Assembly (NCBI GenBank): GCA_036971715.1
Contig: JAVHJL010000002.1
Location: 156,501-220,500 of the forward strand
DNA: 64,000 nucleotides
Source of the DNA: Arthrobotrys musiformis
Lineage: Eukaryota; Ascomycota; Orbiliomycetes; Orbiliales; Orbiliaceae
Direction of reading: 5' to 3'
This document shows, one piece after another, positions 10,703 to 21,963 of this stretch. How positions within the stretch are numbered: position 1 is the stretch's first letter; every line of letters starts with the position of its first letter. The notes beneath the pieces are model-generated. The model did not search any database. It had not been told where the DNA came from and saw nothing but the letters and a program-made list of their open reading frames with translations. Made by a program: the position numbers and the translations under genes.

Positions 10703-12281
10703 CTTGGAATATTAATGCGTCTGGTGATAGATCCGTCTTCAGAAGGCCTCTTTATTTTATGGACGCAGCAATCAGACCGCCACTCTTAGAATTTAGTAGA
10801 ACGAGACAAGGGCAGACGACAAAAGAACCAGCCGATATCACCAGCTGGCCGGGAATAATATGAGGGAATTATGTGTTGATAATGTTGGAACTTTTCCACG
10901 CTACCTTTTTTGCTCGTGTGTTCAGCGTATACATGTGCATACACACGATATAATAGGATATATCACTCCAACTATCGCGGTGAGAATGGCCGCTTTTTAT
11001 AGCATCCCCAGAGTAGCAATTCCGAGTGAAGGCTAGAAGGGGCATATCTAGATCCCTGAGCTCGGCAGTTCGCAGTAATGTAAAACCCGGTCAGCGAGAA
11101 ACTCTCGTCGTGGTGTAACCAAAAAAAATGGAAGGTGCAACGTCAGAGCCAGGTATGGTTCGATCAAGGAGCGCCTAGAAAGGCTTTCAGGGCTGTAGGG
11201 GTGCAAATTTGCTGCCGAAGACTACGTCGAGACCGCTCCGGAGGGCAAGATGGATATGCGTACGCCTACTAATTCAGGCTTCCAATTGCCAACAGGTCGA
11301 GCAATTGGGAAGGGCTGAGCAGGATCATACGGATCGATCTCGAGGCCAATTGCCCTTTGATTAATCCTGCAGGGGATTTCGTTTGGGGATATTTTTTGTA
11401 TTTAAATGTCAAAGGATTGGCGGTGAGACCAGCTAGGCCCTCGAAGGACGGCTAACACCGATACATCTGGCGCTCGAGCTCACCGACACCAAGTTTGCGA
11501 ACCGATCGTAGCATCAGCATTACATGTTTAGGCAGCCGGTGCGCTGGCACCATATGATATTTCCTTGCGAATTGATCTTTTTCTAGGGTTGGAGAATAGG
11601 TAGTTAACGTATAACGGACATAGAACGCCTATCAGAGGACAACCTTACGTTGGTAACAGCTCGAATTCATTGCAGGCCCAGCCGGCTGGGTAATGAAACT
11701 GCTCATGATCACGATATATCGGACGCAAGGCACCGACACCATAGCCGAACACAAACGACTGCTTTTCCCAATCCTAAGGCCTTGAAGCTTCCCCTTTGGT
11801 TGATACGAGCTTACGCATGACTGACCGCGACCATGTCAACATGGATGGATGTCCATATGTGTTTCATAACGTTCACACCTACACTCACAGATGTTGTTGA
11901 GCTCGTCCCCAAACTACCACACAACACGGGAATAAGTGCGTTGCCGACATGTTGGTGCCAGCTGAACTAGATTTGGCGGCCAATCGGGATGGTTCTTGGG
12001 TACGATGATTTCTCCTTGCAATTGGGTCAGCCGTCCGTGTTGGATACTCACCCTTGCGCGCATGCGATGGAATGTGAGGATACATGCACGGCCGGTCGAT
12101 CCTCTAAATTGGTGCAATATAGCATCGGATTGGGAGAACGGAGCGCAGGACTTGAAGTCAGGCTGTCCGTAAAAAAATCTACATGCTACACAGGCAGAAG
12201 GCTATATATCCAGTCAGGTGCACCGCGCATACGCCGCATCCCGTTGAAGTCTCTTACAGGCCCCATCGAGACACATATTAG
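10703..12281. other. No gene seen
   Basis: About 1.6 kb between the spherulin-4-like start and the 3' end of the carboxylesterase. Open frames at 11885-12561 overlap the carboxylesterase 3' exon antisense or lack motifs. Nothing else recognised. Confidence 0.55.
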
Positions 12282-14319
12282 CTATTTCTTAATGCCAAAT
12301 TGCAGCGCATTGGCTAGACTCTCGCAGGCCTCCCACCCGAGACCCCTTAGAAGTTTGCCTCTCCCTTTCCTCAATACCTCGTCATATTCTTCGTCCCCTA
12401 TGACTCTGGTCCGTCCGTTTGGTCCCCACACCACCACCGCTTTCTTATCACCAACCCGTTCATGCTGCGAGGTGAATCCATTGCCGTATGCGAACCCCAA
12501 AAACCTTTGCGCCATATCTTCGCCTAGTCCTATTTCTTCCTCACTTAGTAGATCCCTATGATTCTGCAGCAACAAAGTAATGTCAAAAAGATGCGCAGCC
12601 AATCCTTTCCATTGGGAATCGAAGTTGTTGGGCTGGTGGAAGTGATATCGCGAGACACTAGTCGGGCTTTGAACGTCATCATAGACGGTGTGTAGAATTG
12701 GAAGGTACCAGCGAAGGTCAGTTAGGAGTTCCATACAATCAACCAATGACTTTTCCGCGGAGTTTGCTGGTGATAGATCGTAGGATTTGATTATCTCCAG
12801 CGCTTTAGCAGGCTCCAAAACCGATTCTATACAGTCCGTGGAGTACTGAGCGTTGTTCGGGTGGTTAAGGACTCTGGTTTTGAAGCAACTGGCCTATTTA
12901 CATATTTCGTAGTCACTAAGTCAATAATCGGTGACTAAGTGAAGCGATCCGTGAAAGAAGACTTACGTCGTGAAAGCAATCTCCGATGACGAGCTCATGG
13001 CACCAGGAGGGCCGTGTTTTCCCCGCGATAGTGTTCAACGTGACCACATCGTCTAAGAAACCAGGCTCTATACTAGGGCCCACGTGAACGAGCGGTGGCA
13101 ACTTTGAAATCAAAATATCCGGAGATAGCTTAACTAACTCCTCAGCTCTCTTGCCGGATGGACTGTCGGTCAGACCTAAAGCTTGTATAACGTCGTTGTA
13201 TAATGCTTCTTGCTGCTGCCCTGTTTTGGAAGGCCGCAAGGTCGCGCTACCAGACATTACCATCGCTCTGTTGAACAGTGGTGTTGGAAGCTGGAGCAAT
13301 GCGGAAAGAAGCACTAGTTGGCTTCTGTTAGTATTCGCATCTAGACACACCAATTTCCAAGTCCTCGATAATAATAAAGCGGCAACCGAAGGCCACTAGA
13401 ACATTACTTACTAGCGCCAGCTGACTCTCCGAATGCTGTTATGTTGTTCGGGTCGCCACCAAATCCATCGATGTGTCTTTGTAGCCATTGGAACCCAAGA
13501 ACCTGGTCCTTCAACCCATAGTTACCAGCACTTTCCAATCCCTTGTCTGCGAGAAGACCGAGAACTCCCAGGCGGTAACTATAAAATTAGCATCTTAGTG
13601 AGCATGAAGAATTATGTTAATTAGGAACCAGTCAATAGACTAAAGATTGGAAATATACTTGAAAGCTACACCTATCACTGGTCTTCCTTGCTTGACGGAA
13701 AGATCCACAAAGTTTCGAAGATCTAGCAACTGATTAGGTATTCCCTCGAATCAAAATTTCACATGCGATGAGTAGCTAGGGGAATACCATATTGTGGCCA
13801 CGAATTTCCACCGACCACCCAGTAGCCGCTAGGATTGATATTAGCCCAAAGCCAGACTTCTTAAATTTTATATTCAAGATGAACTAGGTTCATACCCATG
13901 AATCCTTACAGCCAGTATTCCATATTAGCGCCTGTTCATGATCGTAGAACAATACTTCATCTGACACCAACATACCAAACGACAACTGGTAGCTTCTTCC
14001 CAGCCTCTACTCCCTTCGGGACGGTGACAACGACATTCAATCCTTCTTCTTCACTCTGCTTATATTCGGCTTCATGAGGGAGTTCGGCTCCGGATAGTGC
14101 GAAATCAAACTTGATACCATTTGGTACCTGCGGGCAGAGAGGACCCCACTGCGTCGCATTATATGGCTTTTCCGCCGAAGAGATTGGGCGGTCGTGTAAA
14201 GAGGCCTCTTTGAATCGCCCGTTGAATTGAGCGTACGGTAATCCCCGGTATTGCGTATTTGAGGGAAAGGAAAGACCTTGGAGGGGTCCTAGGGTGGGGT
14301 GGTCCAGTGTTGCTGACAT
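12282..14319 (-). CDS. Type-B carboxylesterase with a 9-nt exon
   Basis: Serine esterase of the carboxylesterase/lipase (COesterase) family. Seven exons (14319-13976, 13904-13896, 13828-13788, 13722-13659, 13578-13412, 13340-12967, 12845-12282) give 520 residues. The oxyanion-hole motif IHGGY (His117-Gly119) is assembled from the 9-nt second exon and its neighbours. The nucleophile is Ser205 in FGESAGA. The usual glycine-rich YRLGVLGLL, the GNYGLKDQ motif and GFGGDPNNI are present. The catalytic His is probably in GLAAHLFD near the C-terminus. There is no signal peptide, so it is probably intracellular. The start was chosen where family similarity begins (MSATLDHPTLG); an upstream in-frame Met at 14442 is unsupported. 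The junction after the active-site Ser has a second workable donor/acceptor pair. Substrate unknown. Confidence 0.86.
13896..13904 (-). other. 9-nt microexon of the carboxylesterase
   Basis: Flanked by a TAAG acceptor with a CTAAT branch site upstream and a GTATGA donor. It adds the last base of a Trp codon, Ile, His and the first two bases of Gly, giving the start of the HGG oxyanion motif. Introns on either side are 71 and 67 nt. Confidence 0.78.
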
Positions 14320-15233
14320 ATCTCCGGCGAAGTTGCAACGTTGATATACGTGCACGCAGACTTGAGAAAGATGACAGATCCTGCGTTCTTGCAAACTACA
14401 AGATCCTGCTTGAATACAAAATGAGCCCCGCCAAATTTCCAAAATTCCGAAAGTAAAAGTACGATGTCAACGAAAAGCCTTCGACAGTTAGTGGTAACTC
14501 GGTTCAGCAGTTATCCGGCTACATGCGCGCAATCAGACTACGTACTACTCCGTACGCAAGACGTTTCTTTCTATCCAAATTAGCTTAGCCTAGGGCCAAA
14601 CAATCGAATCTAGAACTCCGGCAACAGCTGCATGCTGCACATATTGGTTTGACCGGGTATGAGCTCATGGGACTACGGATGCACGGACTATGGATAATGT
14701 CCGGCCTGATTATATTACACCATTAGCTACTTCTCCAAGCCAACACAAAGTTACCCCGCAAAATGCAACAAACTGGGTATTCTCCGCCTTCCGACATGGC
14801 TAGCCGAAACCAAGAGCCCAATCCGGCCCCACAATTAGCAACCAGCTAAACCATATATTCTTTCGGATCGACAAACCGACCGTAAGACTTCGGTATTTGA
14901 TAACCTTGGTGACCAGAAGTTGGTATAGTTTTTATACGCGTAGTATTATCAAGAGCTTGCTCAGCAGGGGCGGGGCTGTCAGCTGCGAAAGAAGGCCAGA
15001 GTCATGTCATTTTTTGTCTTACAAGACGGATCGGTGGGGGTTATGAGGATTATATAAGTTTCCAGCGACGGCGAGCTTTGTATCTTGTAAACTTAATACC
15101 CCAGATTTTTTTTTTTTTTCCCATACGCATTGTGATATATATTATTCCGTGATACAAATCCTGAACCATCGGAGGCTACGAAACGGAAACAGGCCTTACC
15201 ATAGTGATAACCCACCTACAGACTACAGACACC
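14320..15233. promoter_or_regulatory. Divergent promoter region, carboxylesterase / homogentisate dioxygenase
   Basis: About 0.9 kb between two divergent starts. No gene seen. It includes a TATATAA element and a T14 tract (15106-15119) before the dioxygenase start. Confidence 0.5.
15051..15057 (+). promoter_or_regulatory. TATA-like box of homogentisate dioxygenase
   Basis: TATATAA, 177 nt upstream of the ATG at 15234, with a T14 tract between the two. Confidence 0.45.
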
Positions 15234-17002
15234 ATGGGCAAAGAAGAGAAGTTAGATTATCAAAACATCTTCCACTGGGCGGAGACTCAGAAGAATGGCG
15301 AAATCCCTTCCTTCGCCGTTCGCAAAAATGACCCATACAAGGTTCGTGGCAACTATGCTACAGTTGTTCGCCAAAGGCGATACACATTATCGCCGGGAGG
15401 ATAGAGTCGTCCTAACCCAAACGTGTATAGTACCAAGCCGGTTTCAATAACCACTTCGAGTCAGAGGCGATCCCTGGAACCATCCCTCATGGACAAAACT
15501 CCCCACGTACTGTTCGATGGGGCCTTTACGCGGAACAAATGACTGCAAGCGCATTTGTTGCACCCCGACACTTGAACAAGAAATCCTGGTTATACCGCGT
15601 CAAGCCAGCAATTGCACACGATGGATTCGTAAGTTTCTCGACATCCCGCTCTGTAGCTTTTGAAGAATAACAAACAACTGACCCATAGTGCTATAATAAC
15701 AGACTGATCTCCCGGACAACCCGGACACGGAATCCTGTTTCCTTCCAATTAACCCTAAGGTACATGTTTGCGCCACCCAACTAGCCTGGCTCCCACTCGA
15801 TATCCCGAAAGATGGAAAGGTCGACTTCATCGACGGTCTCAAAACACTCGCCGGTAGCGGAGAACCCACTATGCGGGAGGGTATTGCCATTCATATGTAC
15901 ATGGCCAATACCTCTATGCCCAACAGAGCCTTCGTCAACTCCGATGGCGACTTTCTGATCTGCCCACAGCAAGGGTCTTTGGATATTACAACGGAATTCG
16001 GGAAGCTATTTGTTCAGCCGGGCGAGATCTGTATCATCCAAAGGGGCCAGAAGTTTTCGGTCGATTTACCTGACGGTCCTTCGAGAGGATATATCCAGGA
16101 AATCTGGGGGGCCAACTATGAGCTTCCAGAATTAGGCCCGCTTGGCGCCAACGGCTTGGCCAACGCTCGCGACTTCTTACATCCCGTCGCCGAATTCGTC
16201 GTCAAAGATGAGCCATGGAAGATCGTTTACAAGCTTGGTGGGAAGTTCTTTGAATGCGCACAGGACCATAACCCCTATAACGTTGTGGCCTGGCATGGAA
16301 ACTATGTTGTAAGTCGGTTATTTTCTTTTTCCTCGATAGGTCTAGTAATCGCTGCATGCGCATATCACTAACGTGATCCGTTAGCCATACAAATACGATT
16401 TGACGAAGTTCGTCAACGTAGGAAGTATCTCGGTCGATCACATTGACCCCTCAATATTCTGCGTCCTCACAGCTAGGTCCCGTGACCCAGCGGCACCTTT
16501 GGCAGATTTCCTTATCTTCTCTCCTCGATGGGATGTAGCCTCCCACACATACAGACCACCATACTTCCATCGCAATGTTGCTTCTGAGTTCATGGGTTTG
16601 TTATATGGTGCGTACGGTGGTAGGTCTGATGCCTTCCAACCCGGTGGTTGTTCTTTTGAATGCGGGATGGTAAGTATCCACCAGCAGCTTCCTCATTTGG
16701 AGTCTCCAGGAGCTAATAAGTACCTGTAGGTCCCACACGGTGTTGCATATGAAGAATACCACGCCGCGTCGTCTCAACCGCCTCCAGAGATGCAAATTTC
16801 GCCTGGATCCATTGCTTTCATGTTTGAGTCTTCGCGGGCATTTACTATAACTGACTTCGCCTGGAAGAGTGACAAGCTCCACAAGCATGATCCAACAATG
16901 TGGAAATTCGAGGATAACCTAAGTCAGCACAAGGCTGAGATCGAGAAGATCCTTCAAGCTAAGAAGAACGCTGAAGGTGCAAATGGCGCGAATGGCCACT
17001 AA
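15234..17002 (+). CDS. hmgA: Homogentisate 1,2-dioxygenase
   Basis: Opens the ring of homogentisate to maleylacetoacetate in Phe/Tyr catabolism, with Fe(II) in the active site; cytosolic hexamer. Five exons (15234-15341, 15431-15628, 15703-16308, 16385-16669, 16730-17002) give 489 residues. The family's hallmarks are present: GFNNHFESEAIPGT, GQNSP, GLYAEQMTASAF, PRGYIQE-like SRGYIQE, and VDHIDPSI with active-site His323. The iron ligands are His366 (PPYFHRN), Glu372 (SEFMG) and His402 (VPHGVAYE). The N-terminal 36 residues and the Gly/Ala/Asn tail (residues about 476-489) are extra to the core. The other pathway genes (fumarylacetoacetase, maleylacetoacetate isomerase), often clustered with hmgA in Aspergillus, are absent from this window. 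The sequence could also be a paralogue acting on another dihydroxyphenylacetate. Confidence 0.93.
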
Positions 17003-17708
17003 TTTTCGTGTATATTATTCTGTTTTTATATATATTAATTTCGCCTGGGCATCCAATGAATTCGTTCCTGCGTCCTTCCCACCGAAACATGTTCGCTAGC
17101 ACGCTAGCGTTGACCTTGTTGTATTCTGCAGGGGCTAGTCACAACGCCTCCTTTTTGCGGATATCGCGAGATCCCATCCGGAGCGAGGTAGCTAAGAAGG
17201 TCAGCGATCCAGTTGGAGAAACCGCGGCTTGATATATAACTGAAGCAGAGGCCATATCCCGATACAACGGTCTCTGGTTTGTGTAACTCCATCGGCATCG
17301 AACTCGTATTCGGTATGCGGCCCAGAATTCCTGATCACTCATCCAGTATCTTATGCAGGTAAGATTCTCGCGTAGGCACCAAGCCGGCAAAGGTGGGTCT
17401 TCTGGCCAGCTCAGAAGCTATTGCTTGAAGCTTTGGTCTACTCGACAGGGTGGTTGGGCTTAGTAGAGTTTCCTCTCGCAATTCTCGAAGGAAAGAATGG
17501 CCGACGGCTGGCCTGTTGTTTTCGTGCTACACATCCTCGAAACTTCTTATCTGGAAGGAGCGCGAGCGGCGCTGATCGGGAAAGTCCTGCAGGACCATGC
17601 AGCCAATGTTCTGACGTACTTCCATACATAATCGGGCACATCACGTACATACCTTCACATAGAATCAATCAATACTCATGAGGTCGGGAGTGTGACCAGT
17701 ACCGTTTC

Positions 17709-17750
<42 letters not shown>

Positions 17751-17771
17751 ACCAAGTCGAAGTCAGCCGAG
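17003..17771. other. No gene seen; contains T36 tract
   Basis: About 0.77 kb between the dioxygenase and the next plus-strand gene. Short overlapping frames only. It ends in an uninterrupted run of T directly before the next start codon. Confidence 0.5.
17711..17746. repeat. T36 homopolymer
   Basis: Thirty-six consecutive T, ending 25 nt before the chosen ATG at 17772. Tract length may be inexact because assemblers miscount such runs. Confidence 0.9.
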
Positions 17772-18232
17772 ATGTCGACACCATCGTCTACCAACGACTT
17801 CGATGCCATCCAGCAGACACGGGCTCCTCCCCGGTCTCATTTTGGGTTCCTTCGACCGAGGATGACCCATGTCGATAAATCGTTTTCTTCCATTAACCTC
17901 CCCTTTCTCTCGCAGCCCACATCATATCAGCATGTGGACATAGGGAATCAGCGGAACAATGGCACTCAGAGCCCTGAAGGAGATGGTCGGAGCTCCCGGA
18001 CGAAGACTTCGATATTCAAGTCGGACGAACATCGTCTGAAACACTCGATTCTGCGCGGGAGCAAACAAAAGAGGAGAGGAGAAATTGTTTTCCACTTTGT
18101 CATCTCCCTGATCGCCGTTATCTTTCTGGTGTTGCCGATTCTGTCCTACAACTTGGATGGAAAGGAAGTGGACGAGACTGGTGATTATGGCAAGAGGATC
18201 CTCAACCTCATACAATATGTAAGTATTGACGT

Positions 18233-18265
<33 letters not shown>

Positions 18266-19961
18266 TCGTAGCCATGGCGCCATCGTAGAGAATTACTAAC
18301 ATATCCGCTCGCAGGGCCCCACAATATTTCCCATCATATTCGCCGCTATTACGGGCCATTTTCTTCGGTCAATTGCCCTTCGCTTAGCTGAGCGTGGAAC
18401 AACCCTCGAAATGTTGGAGCAACTCACCCGAAGTATTACAATTGCAAGCACCATTACCACGCCGTACCTCCTCAATTCTTACAACTTTCTCAGTGTTGTC
18501 CTTCTCTGCCTTTGGGCAATTTCGCCACTCGGAGGGCAAGCATCTCTCAGAATCCTTAGGACGGAGTTTGTAGAAGTTCAGGCCGATATCACTGCAAACT
18601 ACCTTGATCCTTTTAACCAGACCAGCTTTCTAGAAATCGGCGCGGATGTCGGTCTTAGTTTAACGTCGTCGAACAACATCTATGTCTCTAGCCTTCTTAG
18701 TTCTGCACAAGTTAAGAATAGTCCCATAGACTCTTGGAGAAATGTTAAAATTCCTTTGCTTGAAAGCTTTGAAGGAAATTCGACAGCTATCCAGGGTGAA
18801 CGAGGTTGGTATGACGTCCCATTGGGAAATGTCACGTACTCCTCTCTGTTAGGCACACCAATCAGCAATCTTACAGCAAACTTCACGACCATCATTCAAT
18901 CTGGTTATGCTACAATTGAATGTTCTTCCTTGGAGATCATCGACCCGGACCTTTGTAACGAAGGCCGTTCAACTCGCTGTTTCAATACCTCAAACCCTCG
19001 TATTGCCGATTGGGTTTTCCCAGCACATCCTACTGAGGCGGACCAAGGCGCGAACGCACTCTATATCATAACAGGATTCAACCAAACCCAGACTCTTCTC
19101 AATATCACCTATGACAGAACAACGCCAATGGATATAATTATCCAATCTCGCGGAGAAAGCGGAACCTCGGTTGGGCGCTGCATTTTATCCCAAACTTTCG
19201 CCGAAGTACAGGTCGATTGTCTAAACTCCAACTGCCGGGCATCTAAAATAAGACGTCTTGAAACGGGCCCGAAACGGCCACCGGTGTTCGTCGATGCCCC
19301 CAATTTTGTCCTTTACAATTTCTTTCTGTGGTTTGCTAGAGTTACGCCACCAGGACATGTTGGTTTTAGCAACCCAAGCCAACTCTATGTTCTATTTCCG
19401 GACAATCCTTTGTCAATGCAAACCGAATGGCTCGACCTAGCAAACGCTGGCCAGAGCGTCTTTGGGACACGCATGACGCAGCTCATCAATACCTTCCTAT
19501 CATCAACCTTTGGTGGCGGATTGTTTTTGGGTTCCATCCCGATTAGGTTCAACAGCACAAAACAGTTCGCAAACGAACCAGTCAACTACAAGACTTCAAA
19601 GGCTACTAAAACGGACTTAAAGCACATCTACGTGGTACAGAGGCCGTGGGCCGGCATAACTCTCCTTGCAAGCTTATTACTATTGTCGATGGGCATTGCA
19701 GCCGCCGCTATTGGGTTCTATACTTTAGCCCCGGATGTCTTGACGAGTTTGTCAGCTCTAGCGAACGAAAGTCCCTGGTTTGATACCTACAAAGAGGGCA
19801 CAACTTTGGATGGTGACGATAAAGCTGTTGCTCTGAAAAGAAGAATCGTTCGACTTGGTGATGTAAAGAGGTTTGAAGAGGTTGGATACATCGCTTTGGG
19901 GACGGTGGATACTGACGTTGTTAATGTCGGACGATTAAGCACGGACAGATCATATAGATGA
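17772..19961 (+). CDS. Unrecognised polytopic membrane protein with large glycosylated domain
   Basis: Two exons (17772-18218, 18315-19961) give 697 residues. I do not recognise the family. Visible layout: a Ser/Thr-rich basic cytosolic-looking N-terminus (1-104), a first membrane helix at about 105-126, a second at about 152-172 (FPIIFAAITGHFLRSIALRLAE), a third at about 203-223, then about 370 residues with many Asn-X-Ser/Thr sites and several Cys (CSS, CNEG, CLNSNC). A final helix lies at about 594-617, followed by an 80-residue cytosolic tail. The architecture resembles fungal surface sensors or scaffold proteins with an exposed central domain. The intron carries an A30 tract. The gene ends 193 nt from the stop of a convergent membrane-protein gene. 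The start at 17772 was preferred over an upstream non-ATG frame that runs out of the T tract. Confidence 0.75.
18234..18263. repeat. A30 homopolymer inside an intron
   Basis: Thirty consecutive A, 15 nt after the GT donor at 18219, within the only intron (18219-18314) of the membrane-protein gene. The branch site ACTAAC and CAG acceptor follow normally. Confidence 0.9.
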
Positions 19962-20154
19962 TCATATGAGGGAGGAGACGCCATTCTCATATATGAGTTT
20001 AATTTTAGGTGTTTGGGGAGTCTAGTGTTTGGAGAAAAGATAGTTTTCATTTCTTGAAGCTCTACATCCATAAATGATAATGTCAAGAATAATTTGTCTT
20101 CGTTACGCACGCCCTACGAGTAGTCATCACGGCGATAGTAATACAATGTATATA

Positions 20155-21963
20155 CTAAAGTAACACTCCGTTCTCCCAGGCTTTCGTGTCTTCCGCAAAA
20201 TCAAAGTTTGGGGAACCGTCCGCGAGGCCGAGGATTGCCTCAATTTCTTGCGTCTTAATCTCAACGGCGAGATTCCGATCCCTATCCGAAACCGAGGTGT
20301 AGCTGGAAGCACTATAGGCATCGGATGCGCTTGACCTGCTTGACAGTTCGGAATCCGACTGTTCTTGTTCGCTATTGGCTTCCACCGGCCCGGTGAGCTC
20401 TTGCATTGTCAAATCTCTGTTTTTCCTTTCAATTGCTAGTGCTCTAATCTTCTTCATTCCATCATTTCTATGGTCCCTCCAAGCCACCAGCGCATTAACT
20501 GTATTCCCCGTTGTGCAAAGTTGGCCTAGCGTTGCCGTATAGAATTTCAACAAATCGATGTCATAGGGTGTCATCTTTTTGAGCGCCTTGCAGTCATTAA
20601 GTTTGCCGTCGAGCTGCCTGTGAATACTGAGAACTTCTTGCCGTAGGCTAGCCAAAGACTGACAAGCGAGGGCCGTTGTGTCATCGCCCGCTCGTAGGCA
20701 TTTTTGAACGTAGGATTGGACTTTTTCGCTATCACTCTTGGAGTCGTAGATGTCCGCACCTGTGAGGTACAGCGGGCTCTCCTGCCACAATCGTTTATGG
20801 GCCATCTTCAGATATATCATAGCCAATGACCACTCCTTCGCCGTTCGAGCCCAGCTTTCGATCGTTTCGTCTAGTTCCTCGTCGCTAATTTCTATGAGAG
20901 CATGGAACAGATTCCAAAGGCTCAAAATAGATGGTTTCATACACTCCGGTCCCCAGGGATTTTTGGTCGCAAGCATCTCGGCCCGCTTACCTAATGATAC
21001 CGTCATCATAAAAGTAGCCACGGCCGCTTGGTTGTCAGGTTCTCGAAGCATCTCGCAAAGATGGTAGTAATATGATCCACCGATTTTCTTCTTGTTGCGC
21101 AGCATTTTAGGAGCATGGACTTCGAAAATTTCGAGCATACAGGCGATCACGTTGCAGTAGAGGACTTGCTCATAAGAGTAGCAGGATGATTGTACTGTTA
21201 ACGTGCTAAGGTAAGTGTTGGTATGGCAGCTGACGATCGAATCTGGGCAAAGAATACGGTCCTGTTCCCATTGTTCTAGGACGCCCATCATGGGGACGGT
21301 GTCAAAACGGCCGAGGCCATCATCGATGGAGACGAGTTCAAACTCGCTTCCGTGGGGTGCTTGCCGGATGTGATTTGGATGAGTGCACTTTGACGGTGCC
21401 GGGCCCGTTACTGTAGGCGGAAGACACCCGTTTATGCACATGTGGTGTGGGTTTTCTGGCGTATAGCGATATTTTATTGGGTTTTGAGGGCGTCGAATTA
21501 ACTCTGGGGTGGTCTCGTACCCAACTGGGGTGGCCTTTTCTCCCGTTTCTCCGGTTTGGGGTGGCAGTAATGCAGGCGCGGACACTGAGGGTGGTATGAT
21601 TGAAGGAGCGTCGACGTTGGATATTGTGGTTGCGGCTGTCAGCACTCTTGATATTGGATTTACTTGTGAGCATGGGGCCTCTCTTGATGGAGCCTGATTG
21701 TTTTGATATGTTTCAAGAGCTTCCTGGGCTTGTCCAGCCAGTGGGTCCGTGAATGCAGTCTTTGAGAACCCTTGATGGAGATAACGGATGGCTAAAGGAA
21801 CGAGTGCGAAGAGGAGTAGGGCGAGTGTGAGGGTCATAAATGGAGTTGGCACAAAGGCTCTCAACCACAATATTTGAAAATAGTTTCTTTGTTCTTTGAA
21901 TTGTGATTCAAACCACATGTTGGCTACGACGTGGGACGGAGTGGTATAATTAATTCTTGTCAT
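20155..21963 (-). CDS. Unrecognised single-pass membrane protein, 602 residues
   Basis: One long uninterrupted frame. Family not recognised. There is one clear membrane helix near the N-terminus (about residues 39-61, rich in Leu/Ala after a Pro-Thr-Pro), then a Pro/Ser/Thr-rich low-complexity stretch (about 80-175). A short Cys/His cluster (HHMCINGC...KCTHPNH, about 188-213) could bind zinc. A long helical, Leu-rich, charged region (about 230-530) with regularly spaced Trp/Tyr follows, then an acidic Ser-rich tail (about 535-575). The helical part looks like a TPR-like or all-alpha scaffold but no repeat is clear. It is convergent with the polytopic membrane gene to its left. Codon pattern and length make it real despite the lack of homologues I can name. 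Confidence 0.72.
   Translation of the reverse strand: MTRINYTTPSHVVANMWFESQFKEQRNYFQILWLRAFVPTPFMTLTLALLLFALVPLAIRYLHQGFSKTAFTDPLAGQAQEALETYQNNQAPSREAPCSQVNPISRVLTAATTISNVDAPSIIPPSVSAPALLPPQTGETGEKATPVGYETTPELIRRPQNPIKYRYTPENPHHMCINGCLPPTVTGPAPSKCTHPNHIRQAPHGSEFELVSIDDGLGRFDTVPMMGVLEQWEQDRILCPDSIVSCHTNTYLSTLTVQSSCYSYEQVLYCNVIACMLEIFEVHAPKMLRNKKKIGGSYYYHLCEMLREPDNQAAVATFMMTVSLGKRAEMLATKNPWGPECMKPSILSLWNLFHALIEISDEELDETIESWARTAKEWSLAMIYLKMAHKRLWQESPLYLTGADIYDSKSDSEKVQSYVQKCLRAGDDTTALACQSLASLRQEVLSIHRQLDGKLNDCKALKKMTPYDIDLLKFYTATLGQLCTTGNTVNALVAWRDHRNDGMKKIRALAIERKNRDLTMQELTGPVEANSEQEQSDSELSSRSSASDAYSASSYTSVSDRDRNLAVEIKTQEIEAILGLADGSPNFDFAEDTKAWENGVLL

Noticed and set aside
14320..14442. Upstream Met extending the first carboxylesterase by 41 residues
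   Set aside because: The extra residues are Cys-rich and unlike the family, whose similarity starts at MSATLDHPTLG.
1740..17002. A biosynthetic or catabolic gene cluster
   Set aside because: No polyketide, peptide or terpene backbone gene, transporter or pathway regulator is present, and the genes do not form one pathway.
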